DNA of 64,000 bases from Bog-105 sp965277435 (GCA_965277435.1 OZ255821.1:1736001-1800000); one strand, 5' to 3'; shown: positions 46,185 to 55,660, counted from the stretch's first letter. Program-made: numbers and translations. Notes: generated by a model from the letters alone, not told the origin.

Positions 46185-47396
46185 CTACCAGCGGCGCAGG
46201 CCTTTCTGGCCGATGTCGTGGCGGAATTGCATGCCGGCGAAGTGGATTTTTTCGACGGCCCGATAGGCGTTGTCTAGCGCAGATTGGAGAGTGTCGCCCT
46301 TGGCCGTGACGCCAAGAACGCGGCCGCCATTGGTGACGAGCGAATTCCCCGCCCGTTTGGTACCCGCTTGAAAGATCTTTGCGCCGGTTGCTTCGGCGGC
46401 GGCGATGCCTGTTATGGGATCTCCGGTGCGGACCTCGCCAGGATAGCCATGGGCCGCTAAAACCACGCACGCAGAACACGATGCCGGGTTCGAGACGAGT
46501 TGGGGTGTTTCGCCGAGCGCCGATTGATAAAGAGCTTGCGCCAGATCGCCTTCTAAGTTATGCAGGAGAGCCTGAGTTTCAGGATCGCCCAGGCGCACGT
46601 TAAACTCCAGAATTTTGGGGCCGTCCGCTGTCAGCATGAGTCCGGCATAGAGAAAACCCGTGAAAGGCGTGCCCTCCCGGGCCAGCTGGCGAATCGCTGG
46701 ACGCATGATGCGGTCTTCGATCTCGCTGATTTGGACGGGAGATAAGATGCGGCGGTCGACATACGCTCCCATGCCGCCGGTATTCGGTCCTTCGTCTTGG
46801 TCCAGGAGGCGCTTATGATCTTGGGTCGGCGAAAACGATGTAATACATTCTCCGTTACAAAGACTGATAAAGCTGACTTCCTCACCCGCGAGAAACTCTT
46901 CGATCAGAATTTCGGGGCCAAGCTTTTCAATAGCCAATTGGGCTTGTGCCTGGTTTTCGGCAATGATAACGCCCTTTCCGGCAGCCAGGCCATCGGCTTT
47001 GATGACCACGGGATAAGTGAAATCGCTGAGGCTCGAGCCCGATCTCGCAGTAGGAATACTGGCCCGTTTGAAGAGGGCTTTGGCAAAGAGTTTTGAGCCC
47101 TCCAGGCGGGCGGCGGCTTGGGTCGGACCTATGATTTTCAGGCGGCGGCTGCGAAAGTGATCGACAATGCCGGCTACCAAGGGCGCTTCTGGTCCGACCA
47201 CGGTGAGATCGATGTGATGGGCTTGGGCCAGATCGGCGTAACCAGCGATGGTGTCGGGCGGTTTCAGACAGTGAGCGAGTTCACTAATCCCAGGGTTGCC
47301 CGGGACGGCATACATTCCGGTTATAAGCGGCGATTGCGCAAGACGCCAAGCGAGAGCATGCTCCCGGCCACCCTCGCCTACGATCAGAATCCTCAT
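46185..47396 (-). CDS. purD: Phosphoribosylamine--glycine ligase
   Basis: GAR synthetase, step two of purine synthesis: phosphoribosylamine + glycine + ATP to glycinamide ribonucleotide. The 403-residue product shows MRILIVGEGGREHALAWRLA at the N-terminus, the ATP-grasp elements VVIKADGLAAGKGVIIAENQ and ILIEEFLAGEEVSF, QDHKRLLDQDEGPNTGGMGA, and the metal-binding FNVRLGDPETQ. I choose the ATG at 47396; a GTG six bases upstream is possible. It is divergent from mnmG with only 31 bp between starts. Confidence 0.97.
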   Translation of the reverse strand: MRILIVGEGGREHALAWRLAQSPLITGMYAVPGNPGISELAHCLKPPDTIAGYADLAQAHHIDLTVVGPEAPLVAGIVDHFRSRRLKIIGPTQAAARLEGSKLFAKALFKRASIPTARSGSSLSDFTYPVVIKADGLAAGKGVIIAENQAQAQLAIEKLGPEILIEEFLAGEEVSFISLCNGECITSFSPTQDHKRLLDQDEGPNTGGMGAYVDRRILSPVQISEIEDRIMRPAIRQLAREGTPFTGFLYAGLMLTADGPKILEFNVRLGDPETQALLHNLEGDLAQALYQSALGETPQLVSNPASCSACVVLAAHGYPGEVRTGDPITGIAAAEATGAKIFQAGTKRAGNSLVTNGGRVLGVTAKGDTLQSALDNAYRAVEKIHFAGMQFRHDIGQKGLRRW

Positions 47397-47427
47397 TTTC
47401 ACAGCTAGAATAGCGGATAGGTCATTG

Positions 47428-49299
47428 ATGAAAAAGAAGTACGATGCGGTGGTGATCGGCGGCGGCCACGCTGGCTGCGAGGCGGCGCGCGCCTGTGCGC
47501 GTTTGGGTCTCAACACGGCGCTGGTCACGATGAACATCGATCTGATCGCGCAAATGTCCTGCAATCCGGCCGTTGGTGGGATTGCCAAGGGACATCTGGT
47601 GAGAGAGATCGATGCGCTTGGCGGTGTGATGGGCGAATTGACCGATGCGGTAGGCATTCAGTTCCGCTTGTTGAACACGAGCCGTGGTCCGGCGGTGTGG
47701 TCGCCGCGGGCGCAGTGTGACAAAAAGCAATATCGAACTCGGATGCGCGAGTGGCTGGAGGGAGAGCGGAACCTACGAATCCTGCAGGCGGAGGTGAGCG
47801 AGCTATTATTTGCACCCGCTGATCGGGGCGGCCAGCGGATAGCCGGTGTGCGGCTTAAGGATGGCCGGGACCTCATGACAGAGGCTGTTGTGGTAACCAC
47901 GGGGACTTTCTTGAACGGGCTGGCACATGTCGGAACGACTCAGTATGCGTGTGGCCGGACGGGCGAAGCAGCTTCGAACGCGCTGGGTGGGCATTTACGA
48001 ATGCTTGGATTGCCTACTAAACGCTTGAAGACCGGAACGCCTCCGCGTCTGGATGGCCGCACCATTGATTGGGCGCGTTTTGAGGAGCAGCCGGGAGATA
48101 CGAAGCCAACGCCGTTCTCCTTTCTGACCGAGCGAATCGAGCGCGAGCAGATTTGCTGTCACCTGGCCTATACGACGGACGAGACGCACCGTGTTCTAAG
48201 CGAAAGCTTGGCTAGGTCGCCTTTGTATAGCGGCCAAATCGAGGGAATCGGCCCGCGGTACTGTCCGTCGATTGAAGACAAGGTCGTGAAATTCCCGGAA
48301 AAGCGCCGTCACCAGCTGTTTCTGGAGCCAGAAGGCGTTGATACCTACGAAGTGTATGTGAACGGCATGTCGACGAGCATGCCGGTTGATGTCCAGGCAG
48401 CGATGCTTGAGTCAATTCCGGGCTTAAAAAACGCCGAGATGATCCGGCCGGGATATGCGATTGAATACGACGCGGTAGATCCGCGGGAACTAGACCACGG
48501 GCTGCAGGTTAAGGCCATTCGGGGCTTGTTTTTGGCGGGGCAGATCAATGGAACGTCTGGCTACGAGGAAGCAGCTTGTCAGGGATTGCTGGCGGGGCTG
48601 AATGCGGCTTGCCAAGTCAAGAACTTGCCGGGGGTGCAGCTTGGGAGAAGCGATGGATATAGCGGAATTCTAGTGGACGATTTGATAAACCAGGGTGCCG
48701 ATGAGCCGTACCGGATGTTCACCTCGCGCGCGGAGTACCGCCTGCACTTGCGCATTGACAACGCAGACGAACGTTTGACTCCGGTAGGGCGGCAGGTGGG
48801 CCTGGTAAGCGATGAGCGCTGGGCGGTGTTCGAGGAAAAGCAGGAGCAGAAGGCGGCAGTTCGGAGTTTGCTGGAACGAACCCGAACTCTAGCGGTACCG
48901 GAGCTGGTGAATTTAGAGACAGCCACGGATAATCCGACGTTGTTGACGTGGTTGCGGCGTCCTGAGGCCGGAATAGAACACTTGGAGCGGTGGATAAGCG
49001 GGAAGCTAGGCAGGGAACTGCGGCATGGCGTATTGACAACCGTGGAGACCGAAGCAAAGTATGCCGGCTATCTGGCACAGCAAGAGCGGCAGATCCGGGA
49101 ACTAAAGGCGTCGGAGGGACGGACGATCCCGGCGGGGTTTGTCTTTGAGGGTATTCCAGGGTTATCCAATGAGGTGCGGCAAAAACTGATGCGCGTACGG
49201 CCCGAAACTCTGGGGCAGGCAGGGCGGATTCCAGGGGTAACGCCGGCGGCGGTAGCGGTGTTGGATATTTATCTGAGCTTGGCAGCGGTTCCTGTTTAG
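47428..49299 (+). CDS. mnmG: tRNA uridine-5-carboxymethylaminomethyl modification enzyme MnmG
   Basis: A 623-residue FAD protein that, with MnmE, installs the cmnm5 group on wobble U34 of several tRNAs. The N-terminal dinucleotide motif DAVVIGGGHAGCEAARACAR, the SCNPAVGGIAKGHLVREIDA block, SRGPAVWSPRAQCDK and the FLAGQINGTSGYEEAACQGL block are all classical for GidA. The start is the ATG at 47428. It precedes the parS sites and parAB, a neighbourhood found near many origins, but rsmG (gidB) does not follow it. Confidence 0.97.
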   Translation: MKKKYDAVVIGGGHAGCEAARACARLGLNTALVTMNIDLIAQMSCNPAVGGIAKGHLVREIDALGGVMGELTDAVGIQFRLLNTSRGPAVWSPRAQCDKKQYRTRMREWLEGERNLRILQAEVSELLFAPADRGGQRIAGVRLKDGRDLMTEAVVVTTGTFLNGLAHVGTTQYACGRTGEAASNALGGHLRMLGLPTKRLKTGTPPRLDGRTIDWARFEEQPGDTKPTPFSFLTERIEREQICCHLAYTTDETHRVLSESLARSPLYSGQIEGIGPRYCPSIEDKVVKFPEKRRHQLFLEPEGVDTYEVYVNGMSTSMPVDVQAAMLESIPGLKNAEMIRPGYAIEYDAVDPRELDHGLQVKAIRGLFLAGQINGTSGYEEAACQGLLAGLNAACQVKNLPGVQLGRSDGYSGILVDDLINQGADEPYRMFTSRAEYRLHLRIDNADERLTPVGRQVGLVSDERWAVFEEKQEQKAAVRSLLERTRTLAVPELVNLETATDNPTLLTWLRRPEAGIEHLERWISGKLGRELRHGVLTTVETEAKYAGYLAQQERQIRELKASEGRTIPAGFVFEGIPGLSNEVRQKLMRVRPETLGQAGRIPGVTPAAVAVLDIYLSLAAVPV

Positions 49300-49300
49300 A

Positions 49301-49316
49301 TGTTCCACGTGGAACA
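49301..49316 (+). promoter_or_regulatory. parS: parS site 1
   Basis: TGTTCCACGTGGAACA is a perfect 16-bp palindrome matching the chromosomal ParB-binding consensus. It starts two bases after the mnmG stop. ParB nucleates here and spreads. Confidence 0.92.
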
Positions 49317-49325
49317 CGGGGTGGG

Positions 49326-49341
49326 CGTTCCACGTGGAACA
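49326..49341 (+). promoter_or_regulatory. parS: parS site 2
   Basis: CGTTCCACGTGGAACA differs from site 1 only in its first base. The two sites are spaced 25 bp centre to centre, about 2.4 helical turns. Confidence 0.92.
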
Positions 49342-49357
49342 CTCAAGGCAGACTTTA

Positions 49358-49387
49358 GCCGCAGATAAACGCGGATCAACACAGATC
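49358..49387 (-). repeat. Dispersed GTTNATC-type repeat downstream of parS
   Basis: GCCGCAGATAAACGCGGATC followed by AACACAGATC is the reverse complement of the pattern at 26272-26301, which covers the GxxExxY gene start. Here no GxxExxY gene follows. Confidence 0.55.
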
Positions 49388-49496
49388 AAACACGCTAATT
49401 TTCAATCGGCGTTTTATCCGCGTCTTCAGCGTCCAATAAGTTTCGGCAATCTCCAAAGCTTGCGTTACGAGGGCAGCGTGATACGATGCGGGAGTC

Positions 49497-50327
49497 TTGG
49501 CCCGTGTCATCTCTATTGCAAACCAAAAAGGTGGAGTCGGAAAAACCACCACTGCGATTAATTTAGCTGCCTCGCTCGCCGCTTCCGAACTCAAAGTCTT
49601 GCTGGTCGATTCCGATCCGCAAGGGAATTCCACGACCGGAGTGGGAGTTCACAAAACCGACGAGACGAAAACCCTGTATCACGTTCTCCTCGGAGAAGCC
49701 GAAATCAAAGACGTTGTCGCCCCTACCGAGTGGGAGGGTTTATTCCTTGTCCCCGCCGATCAGAATCTAGTGGCAACGAATCTGGACCTGGTGGATGTCG
49801 ACCGGCGAGAACAGAAACTTAAAGATGCCTTGGTGTCCATCCGAGCGGATTATCAATACATCCTGATTGACTGCCCTCCCGCACTTGATTTGCTAACCCT
49901 GAATGCGCTGGTTGCCTCGGATTCCGTATTGGTCCCCATTCAATGCGAATTCTTCGCGCTCGAAGGGATTTCGCAGCTCATGGATACTATCGACCGGATC
50001 AAAGATGGCTTTAATCCTCAATTGAAGGTCGAAGGCGTGCTATTGACCATGTACGACGACAGAACGAACCTGACCAGGCAGGTAGAATCCGATCTGCGGG
50101 AATTCTTCGCGGACGAGGTGTTTCGCACGGTGGTTCCGCGTAGCGTTCGGTTAGCGGAAGCGCCTAGTTTTGGCAAGACCATCTTGGCCTACGATCCGCG
50201 TTCTCGTGGAGCGGAGGCTTATATACAACTCGCAAAGGAAATACTGGCCCATGAACAAAGAGCCCGACCGAAGTCAGCGAAAGGCGCTGGGCAAGGGACT
50301 GTCGGCGCTCCTGCCGAATCGAAGTAA
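49497..50327 (+). CDS. parA: Chromosome partitioning ATPase ParA/Soj
   Basis: A 276-residue Walker-type ATPase that moves ParB-parS complexes for chromosome segregation. The deviant Walker A is NQKGGVGKTTTAINLAASLA, followed by VDSDPQGNSTTGVG, Walker B in YILIDCPPALDLLTLNAL and the PIQCEFFALEGISQL switch. The start is TTG at 49497 behind GGGAG; a nearby ATG at 49486 is in another frame. The last 77 bp (a basic, low-complexity tail) overlap parB. Confidence 0.96.
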   Translation: MARVISIANQKGGVGKTTTAINLAASLAASELKVLLVDSDPQGNSTTGVGVHKTDETKTLYHVLLGEAEIKDVVAPTEWEGLFLVPADQNLVATNLDLVDVDRREQKLKDALVSIRADYQYILIDCPPALDLLTLNALVASDSVLVPIQCEFFALEGISQLMDTIDRIKDGFNPQLKVEGVLLTMYDDRTNLTRQVESDLREFFADEVFRTVVPRSVRLAEAPSFGKTILAYDPRSRGAEAYIQLAKEILAHEQRARPKSAKGAGQGTVGAPAESK

Positions 50328-51198
50328 GGACGTACCCCAACAGACTACTTCGGAACGTCCGACTGCTGCCCCGCCTATTGAGCCAGAGCCGGCAGGACCG
50401 ATGCAGATGCTGGCGATTCATTCCGTTGAGCCGGACAGAAAGCAGCCACGGGAGCGGTTCGATGACATCAAACTCGAAGAATTGGCCCAATCGATCCGCA
50501 GCCTGGGCGTGATTCAGCCCATCACGGTGGGGGCGCTCGAAAACGGCAAGTATCGCATCGTCGCCGGCGAGCGTCGCTGGCGTGCCGCGGTAATCGCCGG
50601 ACTAACGGAGATCCCGGCCATGGTGCGGTCGCTCGAAAAGCATGAAGCGCTCGAGATGGCGCTCATCGAGAATATACAACGGGAAGATCTGAATCCGATC
50701 GAAATCGCTCTTGCGTTCGCGCGTTTGTGTGTCGAATATCACCTGAGCCATGAGCAGGTAGCCCAAAAGACAGGCAAGGATCGTTCGACGGTCACCAACT
50801 TCCTCCGTTTGCTTAAGTTGACGGCTGAAGTCAGGCAGGAATTAATCGACGGGGCGCTTACGATGGGTCATGCCAAGGCCTTGGTCAACATTCCAGATGC
50901 GGAGAGGCAGAAGTCGCTTTGCGCGGCTATCAAAGAGCGCCAGCTGTCGGTCAGAGAAACAGAAGCGTTAGTACGGCAGATCACTGAACCAGCTGGTGAG
51001 AGGGCACAAACTACTGATAAGAAAGAAGTTAAGGAAGAGGTTGACCCGAACATTCGAGCCGCCATCGAGGAAATGTCGATGGCATTGGGCACTAAGGTAA
51101 AGCTCGTTGCAAGAACCGCCAAATCAGGGCGCTTGGAAGTGGAGTACTATTCGCCGGAAGATCTTGACCGGATCTATTCTGTAATAGTAAAGCAGTAG
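50251..51198 (+). CDS. parB: Chromosome partitioning protein ParB/Spo0J
   Basis: A 315-residue CTPase and parS-binding protein. The N-terminus (QRKALGKGLSALLP) is the usual ParA-stimulating basic tail; the ParB/Srx CTP-binding fold follows with QPRERFDDIKLEELAQSIRS, GVIQPITV and YRIVAGERRWRAA; then MALIENIQREDLNPIEIALA and the helix-turn-helix LSHEQVAQKTGKDRSTVTNF. The C-terminal dimer domain ends EVEYYSPEDLDRIYSVI. The ATG at 50251 makes it overlap parA by 77 bp. Its two parS sites lie upstream of parA. Confidence 0.96.
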   Translation: MNKEPDRSQRKALGKGLSALLPNRSKDVPQQTTSERPTAAPPIEPEPAGPMQMLAIHSVEPDRKQPRERFDDIKLEELAQSIRSLGVIQPITVGALENGKYRIVAGERRWRAAVIAGLTEIPAMVRSLEKHEALEMALIENIQREDLNPIEIALAFARLCVEYHLSHEQVAQKTGKDRSTVTNFLRLLKLTAEVRQELIDGALTMGHAKALVNIPDAERQKSLCAAIKERQLSVRETEALVRQITEPAGERAQTTDKKEVKEEVDPNIRAAIEEMSMALGTKVKLVARTAKSGRLEVEYYSPEDLDRIYSVIVKQ

Positions 51199-51208
51199 GG
51201 CGAGAACC

Positions 51209-51285
51209 TGGTGCCGGCGGCAGGAGTTGAACCTGCGACCTACGGATTATGAGACCGTCGCTCTAACCACCTGAGCTACACCGGC
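51209..51285 (-). tRNA. tRNA-Met(CAU), elongator type
   Basis: The minus strand reads GCCGGTGTAGCTCAGGTGGT at the 5' end, has the anticodon loop CTCATAA (anticodon CAT), the T-arm region CAGGTTCAACTCCTG, and an acceptor ending CGCCGGC, A and an encoded CCA. A CAU tRNA could also be tRNA-Ile2 after lysidine modification, but the anticodon arm ACGGTCTCATAATCCGT is that of elongator Met. Confidence 0.93.
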
Positions 51286-51297
51286 AACAAGCGTATT

Positions 51298-53568
51298 CTA
51301 GCGCAGGACGGCTTTCGCGAGACCCGCGTTGCCGGCCGAATCGTACACACGAATCACCACCAGGTGTTCGCCGGTCCGGAGTTTATCGAGTTGCACATGG
51401 AAGCGTTCCTTAGGCGAGTCCGTAATGCCGTCGACCGATTCGATGGGTTGCCAGGCGCCGGCGTCGAGCGAATATTCGCACAGGCGCAGCGGGCTGGTCT
51501 GGTCGCTGGCTTCGATTTCGATTTCCGCCACGGCGCCGTGGCGCTCTTGATTGGCAATCAAGACAACCGGGGGCGTGTTGTCGATCAGGACGGGCGTGCT
51601 GATGAGTTCGGTTTGGTGCGCGTATTCAGGCGCGTTCGAAGGCGCATCGGACGCCACCACGCGAAAGAAATAGCGGCCGTCGGCGAAGACGTCGGGGTCG
51701 AGCAGCAGCGTGTTTTCAAACATGTGATTGCGAATCATTTGCCATTGATTCGCGTCTTCCGCGCGAAAGTAAACCGAGTAGACCAGCTTGTCACTGTCCG
51801 GATCGTCAGCCTGCCAGGAGATCTGGGTTTGCGTGGTTTGGAGGCGGGAGACCGTCTGGCTGCTGGAGGTAGCGGAACTGGCGGCGGGGGCTTCGCCGGT
51901 ATCGGTGACCGTGATGGAGTACGCGGAGGAGGCAGGCGTCGCGGGAACGCCTGTTTTGGCGGTATTCGTACCGGCGACGGACGTGACGGCGATGCTGCGG
52001 ACGATCGGTGCGGAGTTTTGAGACAAATAGGGCAGATCAATGGAATTGAGCTGGGCGTCACTCCCGGCGACCCATTCGGCGCGGAACTGAATGTAGCGGC
52101 CGGAAGGGCTCTGGATGAGCGACTCGGCAGCCGAACGAATTGGGGCAGACCACGGGCTCCAGGTGGCGTCCGGGCGGGCAGCATATCCGGTACGGGTACG
52201 GAAAAGAACACCTGACCCGGTGCCGTGCCACTGAAAGTGGCCCCAGCGGGCGACCGACGAGGAATCGTGGACGGACGATTCATAAGCGCCGGAGGAAGTA
52301 CCGGCCGGATCGAGCGAGAGCAGGCGAGCCGAGTTGCTGAGGGAGGCAAAGAGGCGTGGGCCGATCTGGACGAGATCGGTCGCCTCGCCGGAGCCCAGTT
52401 CGGCGAGCAGACTGGTGCGGCCATCAGCCAACCGATAGATCCGGCCATGGTCGTCGGTCGAGAAGAGAAGCGCTTTGCCGTCCAGCAACAGCGAATAGAC
52501 GTTGTCTTCCTTGGAGCTTCGGATGTTCTCGATGGCGCCGTTCGGGCGGATACGGTAGATGGCGGATTTTTCCACGCCGCTGATCTCCGTAACGCCGGTA
52601 GCTGCCGCAGCAGGAGTGGATGCGCCTGAGGAGACGCCGCTCCGAGTTTGATCGGTGGTTTTGGCGGCCTGATCGTCGATGGCGGCAGGAATGCCGTTGC
52701 TTTTATCCGCTGTAACAGTAATTACGGTGGGCGCTGCCGTCACGGTAGGAGTAGCAGCGGGCGGAGGCGCGGTCTGACCGGGCGCGGTGCGGCTGGCGAC
52801 TGCGCCTCCCATGGCCGCGGCATAGACCGTCCCATCAGGATCGACGGCAATGGAGTGGATTTCGGGCAGGGAAGAGTCGTACAGCACAGTCGCGCGTCGC
52901 GGACCGGTGATGTCGTAGAGCAAACCATTCGGGTCGGAACCTGCATAGAGGTGATTGCCGGGACCGAGGGCCAGAGAAGTGATATTTGACTGCCCGGTTT
53001 CATAGTAGATTTCAGTTTGGCCCGAGGCGGCATAGCGGAAAACGCGTCCGCCTTGCCCGGTACCTAGATAGATGGAACCGTCCGGCGTCGGCTGAAGGCT
53101 CCAGATGTACTTGGCGGTTGAATGCCAGACCTCCCGGGCCTGCCCGTTTTCAATGCGATAGAGGCCGCCGGAAGGCGAGGTGGCGGCAAAAAGCACCCCC
53201 TGAGAATCGAAACAGATCGAGAAGATTTCCGATTGTGGAGCTGTCCAGACCAGAGACGACTGGCCGCTGGGTTCGATTTTGAAAACCTTGCCGCTATGTC
53301 CGGTGGCGGCGTAGACTGCCCCATCGGGGCTGCGGGCCAAGTCCCAGAGAGCGGGTTGGTCGAGAGGAGCTGTCCAGCGAATGGACGGTCCAGGCCCGAG
53401 GCGTCCGTTGGCGTCGAGAGCCAGACCCGTGAGGCGGCCTTTTAAAAAATCGTTAAAACCGCTGACTTGCCAGGCGGTACTCGTCGCAGCGGCGGAGCTA
53501 GAGGAAAAGGAACACAGTGCCGATACGAGGAGCAAGGCGTTCGAAAAGGGGCGTGGGATGAGGGTCAC
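51298..53568 (-). CDS. Secreted beta-propeller protein with C-terminal Ig-like part
   Basis: About 756 residues. It starts at a GTG (53568) that overlaps the stop of the S55 protease gene (GTGA). After a signal peptide (FSNALLLVSALCSFSSSSAA) there are propeller-like strands: ALWDLARSPDGAVYAATGHS, IWSLQPTPDGSIYLGTGQGG and IHSIAVDPDGTVYAAAMGGA. An Ala/Thr/Pro-rich linker (about 290-360) interrupts the propeller. The C-terminal third has fibronectin-like segments with DDPDSDKLVYSVYFRAEDAN and VIRVYDSAGNAG. It is probably a periplasmic or surface partner of the protease it is coupled to. Confidence 0.82.
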   Translation of the reverse strand: MTLIPRPFSNALLLVSALCSFSSSSAAATSTAWQVSGFNDFLKGRLTGLALDANGRLGPGPSIRWTAPLDQPALWDLARSPDGAVYAATGHSGKVFKIEPSGQSSLVWTAPQSEIFSICFDSQGVLFAATSPSGGLYRIENGQAREVWHSTAKYIWSLQPTPDGSIYLGTGQGGRVFRYAASGQTEIYYETGQSNITSLALGPGNHLYAGSDPNGLLYDITGPRRATVLYDSSLPEIHSIAVDPDGTVYAAAMGGAVASRTAPGQTAPPPAATPTVTAAPTVITVTADKSNGIPAAIDDQAAKTTDQTRSGVSSGASTPAAAATGVTEISGVEKSAIYRIRPNGAIENIRSSKEDNVYSLLLDGKALLFSTDDHGRIYRLADGRTSLLAELGSGEATDLVQIGPRLFASLSNSARLLSLDPAGTSSGAYESSVHDSSSVARWGHFQWHGTGSGVLFRTRTGYAARPDATWSPWSAPIRSAAESLIQSPSGRYIQFRAEWVAGSDAQLNSIDLPYLSQNSAPIVRSIAVTSVAGTNTAKTGVPATPASSAYSITVTDTGEAPAASSATSSSQTVSRLQTTQTQISWQADDPDSDKLVYSVYFRAEDANQWQMIRNHMFENTLLLDPDVFADGRYFFRVVASDAPSNAPEYAHQTELISTPVLIDNTPPVVLIANQERHGAVAEIEIEASDQTSPLRLCEYSLDAGAWQPIESVDGITDSPKERFHVQLDKLRTGEHLVVIRVYDSAGNAGLAKAVLR

Positions 53569-55448
53569 TCCTTGACTTCCACCTGAAGAGTTTTTGCGCC
53601 GGTGACAACGAAGCCAGGGGTGGAAACGGAAAGCTGAGCCACTTCCGAGCCGCGAATGAGCGCTAACCCGGCGTTGTTGGTGGCGGAATTGGATGGGTCG
53701 GACAGGACCAAAGCAACCGAAGGCGGCGGGTCGTCCAGTTCGCTGGAACTGGTGGGGCTGGAGATGGTGAAAGAAGGTTGCGGACGCCACACACGGACGT
53801 ACAGAGCGTTGTTATCGCGAAAGGAGTTGATGGTGCGAATCAGATCAGCAGCCGAGTGGCTCGACGATTGGCTCAGGCCGGCAAATTCGGGGTAGTTGAG
53901 CGTGTTGCCATCGCTCAAAGTCAAATTGAGCGGCCCGTCGGGAGCACCACTGGGGATCTGGTAGTGAAGAGTGCGTGACATCTGAAATCCGTTCTCGCCT
54001 TCGAGCAGCGCGCTGATCTGGAGAGCCTCGCCGGGGTGGACATCGTGCGTGGAGGTCCAGGCCTGGGCTAGATGAAGTTGCTGCTTGGACTCGTTGGCTT
54101 CGAGCCGGAAAGTGATTTTCTTGAGGTGTATGTCGCCGAAGCCAGCGCCCAGGACAAAACCAAGGGGTACCACGGCGTCGGTCGAAGCCTGCTGGACTAA
54201 GCCACTGTCGCTGACGAAGGTGCCGGTGATTTCGAGGGGCGGCAACTGATCTTCCCATTCCACGCGGCCGGCGAGCTGCACGGTTCCCCGGCCGGCGGTA
54301 CGCTCGGTGGCATCGAGTACGGAGAAAAGCGCCGCCTGGGTGACAAACGGTGTGAGAAAGCGATCGTTTACGACCTGAAACCGGTAGGCGTGATTGCCGG
54401 TGGAACTAGAGTGTACGTTGACTTCCAGCGGCACGGTGTGAGCCGAACGGCCAATTTCACCGGCGACGGCGCTGGCGCGGTCGCTGAGAATAGCGCCCGT
54501 CCAAGCCGATGGGGCGGAGAGTTTAAAAGAACTGTTGAGGTTCGGGACCAGCGCGATGACCTCCGAGTGCGCGAAGGGCATTTCCACCGAGCCGATATCG
54601 AGAAAGCGATGGCCAAAGGCGTAAACGCGTTTGCCGTCGACATAAGTGACGGTTCCATCGGCCGTCATATTAAGATCGCCAGTCAGCAGGCCGACGCTGA
54701 TCATGGAGCCGGGGACGATCGTTTGGGCGGTTTTAGAGGTTGCCTGGCTGGCGGAAGCGTCAGATGTCTGTCCGCTCAAGCCGGCAGCCGGCTGAAAGCC
54801 GAGACCCTGGAAACCGGCTGACAGCGTCTGAAGAGTAGCGGGTGTGAAGCCGGAGAAAGACAAAGGAATAGTGAGCGGAGTGAGATGACCGAAAGGGGTG
54901 GACACGGGTGCCTGAGCAGGCGCAACGGCATTGAGGGCAGGGATGCCATGGCGATAAAAATTCCAGAACGAGGCTTGGCTTGGGGAGGGGAAGCGCGGTC
55001 GAGGAACGGGAGCATCGAGGCTGGACTCGGAGACCATCTGCTCGATGGGCTGTATGCCGGCGATGGGCTCTTTTGAGAAGGGGAAGCCTAAAGCGACTGC
55101 GCCGAGAAGCTTGCCGTCGATGTAAACCGGGCTGCCGCTCATACCCTGCAGAATGCCGGTCTGCGCTAAGGGACCGCCACTGAGGCGCGCGAGGATAATG
55201 ACCTGCTTGGGCGAGATGTTGTTTAACAGCCCAAGAATCTCGACCTGAAACTCCTCAACGCGGTTGCCGGAGAAAACAGTGCGACCGATGCCGTGAAGTC
55301 CGGGCTTGATGTCAGCCAGCCGAAAAAATTGCTGGGACTGGCTCTTGAGAGGAGTTGCGGCGGAAGCTACAACCAACAAGATGACAAAGGCGCAGCGCGA
55401 CAACCGTCGAGCCGATGGTTGCTGAAATGCACGGAGTTTGAGGGACAA
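53565..55448 (-). CDS. SpoIVB/S55 peptidase-domain protein
   Basis: A predicted exported serine protease of about 627 residues. The open frame extends to 55619, but the first 57 residues are not protein-like. A TTG at 55448 puts the hydrophobic export segment (LSRCAFVILLVVASAATPL) near the start, although no good ribosome-binding site is visible. The S55 domain follows at once: IKPGLHGIGRTVFSGNRVEE (with a candidate catalytic His), GGPLAQTGILQGMSGSPVYI (with the Ser) and GAVALGFPFSKEPIAGIQPI. The rest is beta-rich. In Bacillus, SpoIVB cuts a signalling partner; here the target is unknown. It is coupled to the propeller gene. Confidence 0.87.
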   Translation of the reverse strand: MSLKLRAFQQPSARRLSRCAFVILLVVASAATPLKSQSQQFFRLADIKPGLHGIGRTVFSGNRVEEFQVEILGLLNNISPKQVIILARLSGGPLAQTGILQGMSGSPVYIDGKLLGAVALGFPFSKEPIAGIQPIEQMVSESSLDAPVPRPRFPSPSQASFWNFYRHGIPALNAVAPAQAPVSTPFGHLTPLTIPLSFSGFTPATLQTLSAGFQGLGFQPAAGLSGQTSDASASQATSKTAQTIVPGSMISVGLLTGDLNMTADGTVTYVDGKRVYAFGHRFLDIGSVEMPFAHSEVIALVPNLNSSFKLSAPSAWTGAILSDRASAVAGEIGRSAHTVPLEVNVHSSSTGNHAYRFQVVNDRFLTPFVTQAALFSVLDATERTAGRGTVQLAGRVEWEDQLPPLEITGTFVSDSGLVQQASTDAVVPLGFVLGAGFGDIHLKKITFRLEANESKQQLHLAQAWTSTHDVHPGEALQISALLEGENGFQMSRTLHYQIPSGAPDGPLNLTLSDGNTLNYPEFAGLSQSSSHSAADLIRTINSFRDNNALYVRVWRPQPSFTISSPTSSSELDDPPPSVALVLSDPSNSATNNAGLALIRGSEVAQLSVSTPGFVVTGAKTLQVEVKE

Positions 55449-55660
55449 GGGTGTTATAAGCTTTCTTCGCCTGGCACTTAGCTTACTTTTATCGTAAGCA
55501 TGTGACGGCGGGAGAGGCGGGTGTCGACTCGTTTTTCTTGCAGGAGCAGTGCCGGCAACCCTAAAGATTTGACGATTGCAGACGATACGAATAGTGGAGA
55601 GTATCGTTTGCTGATTCAATTAGAGCAAGTGTGGTTAACTAAAGGAGATTCAGCGAACCC

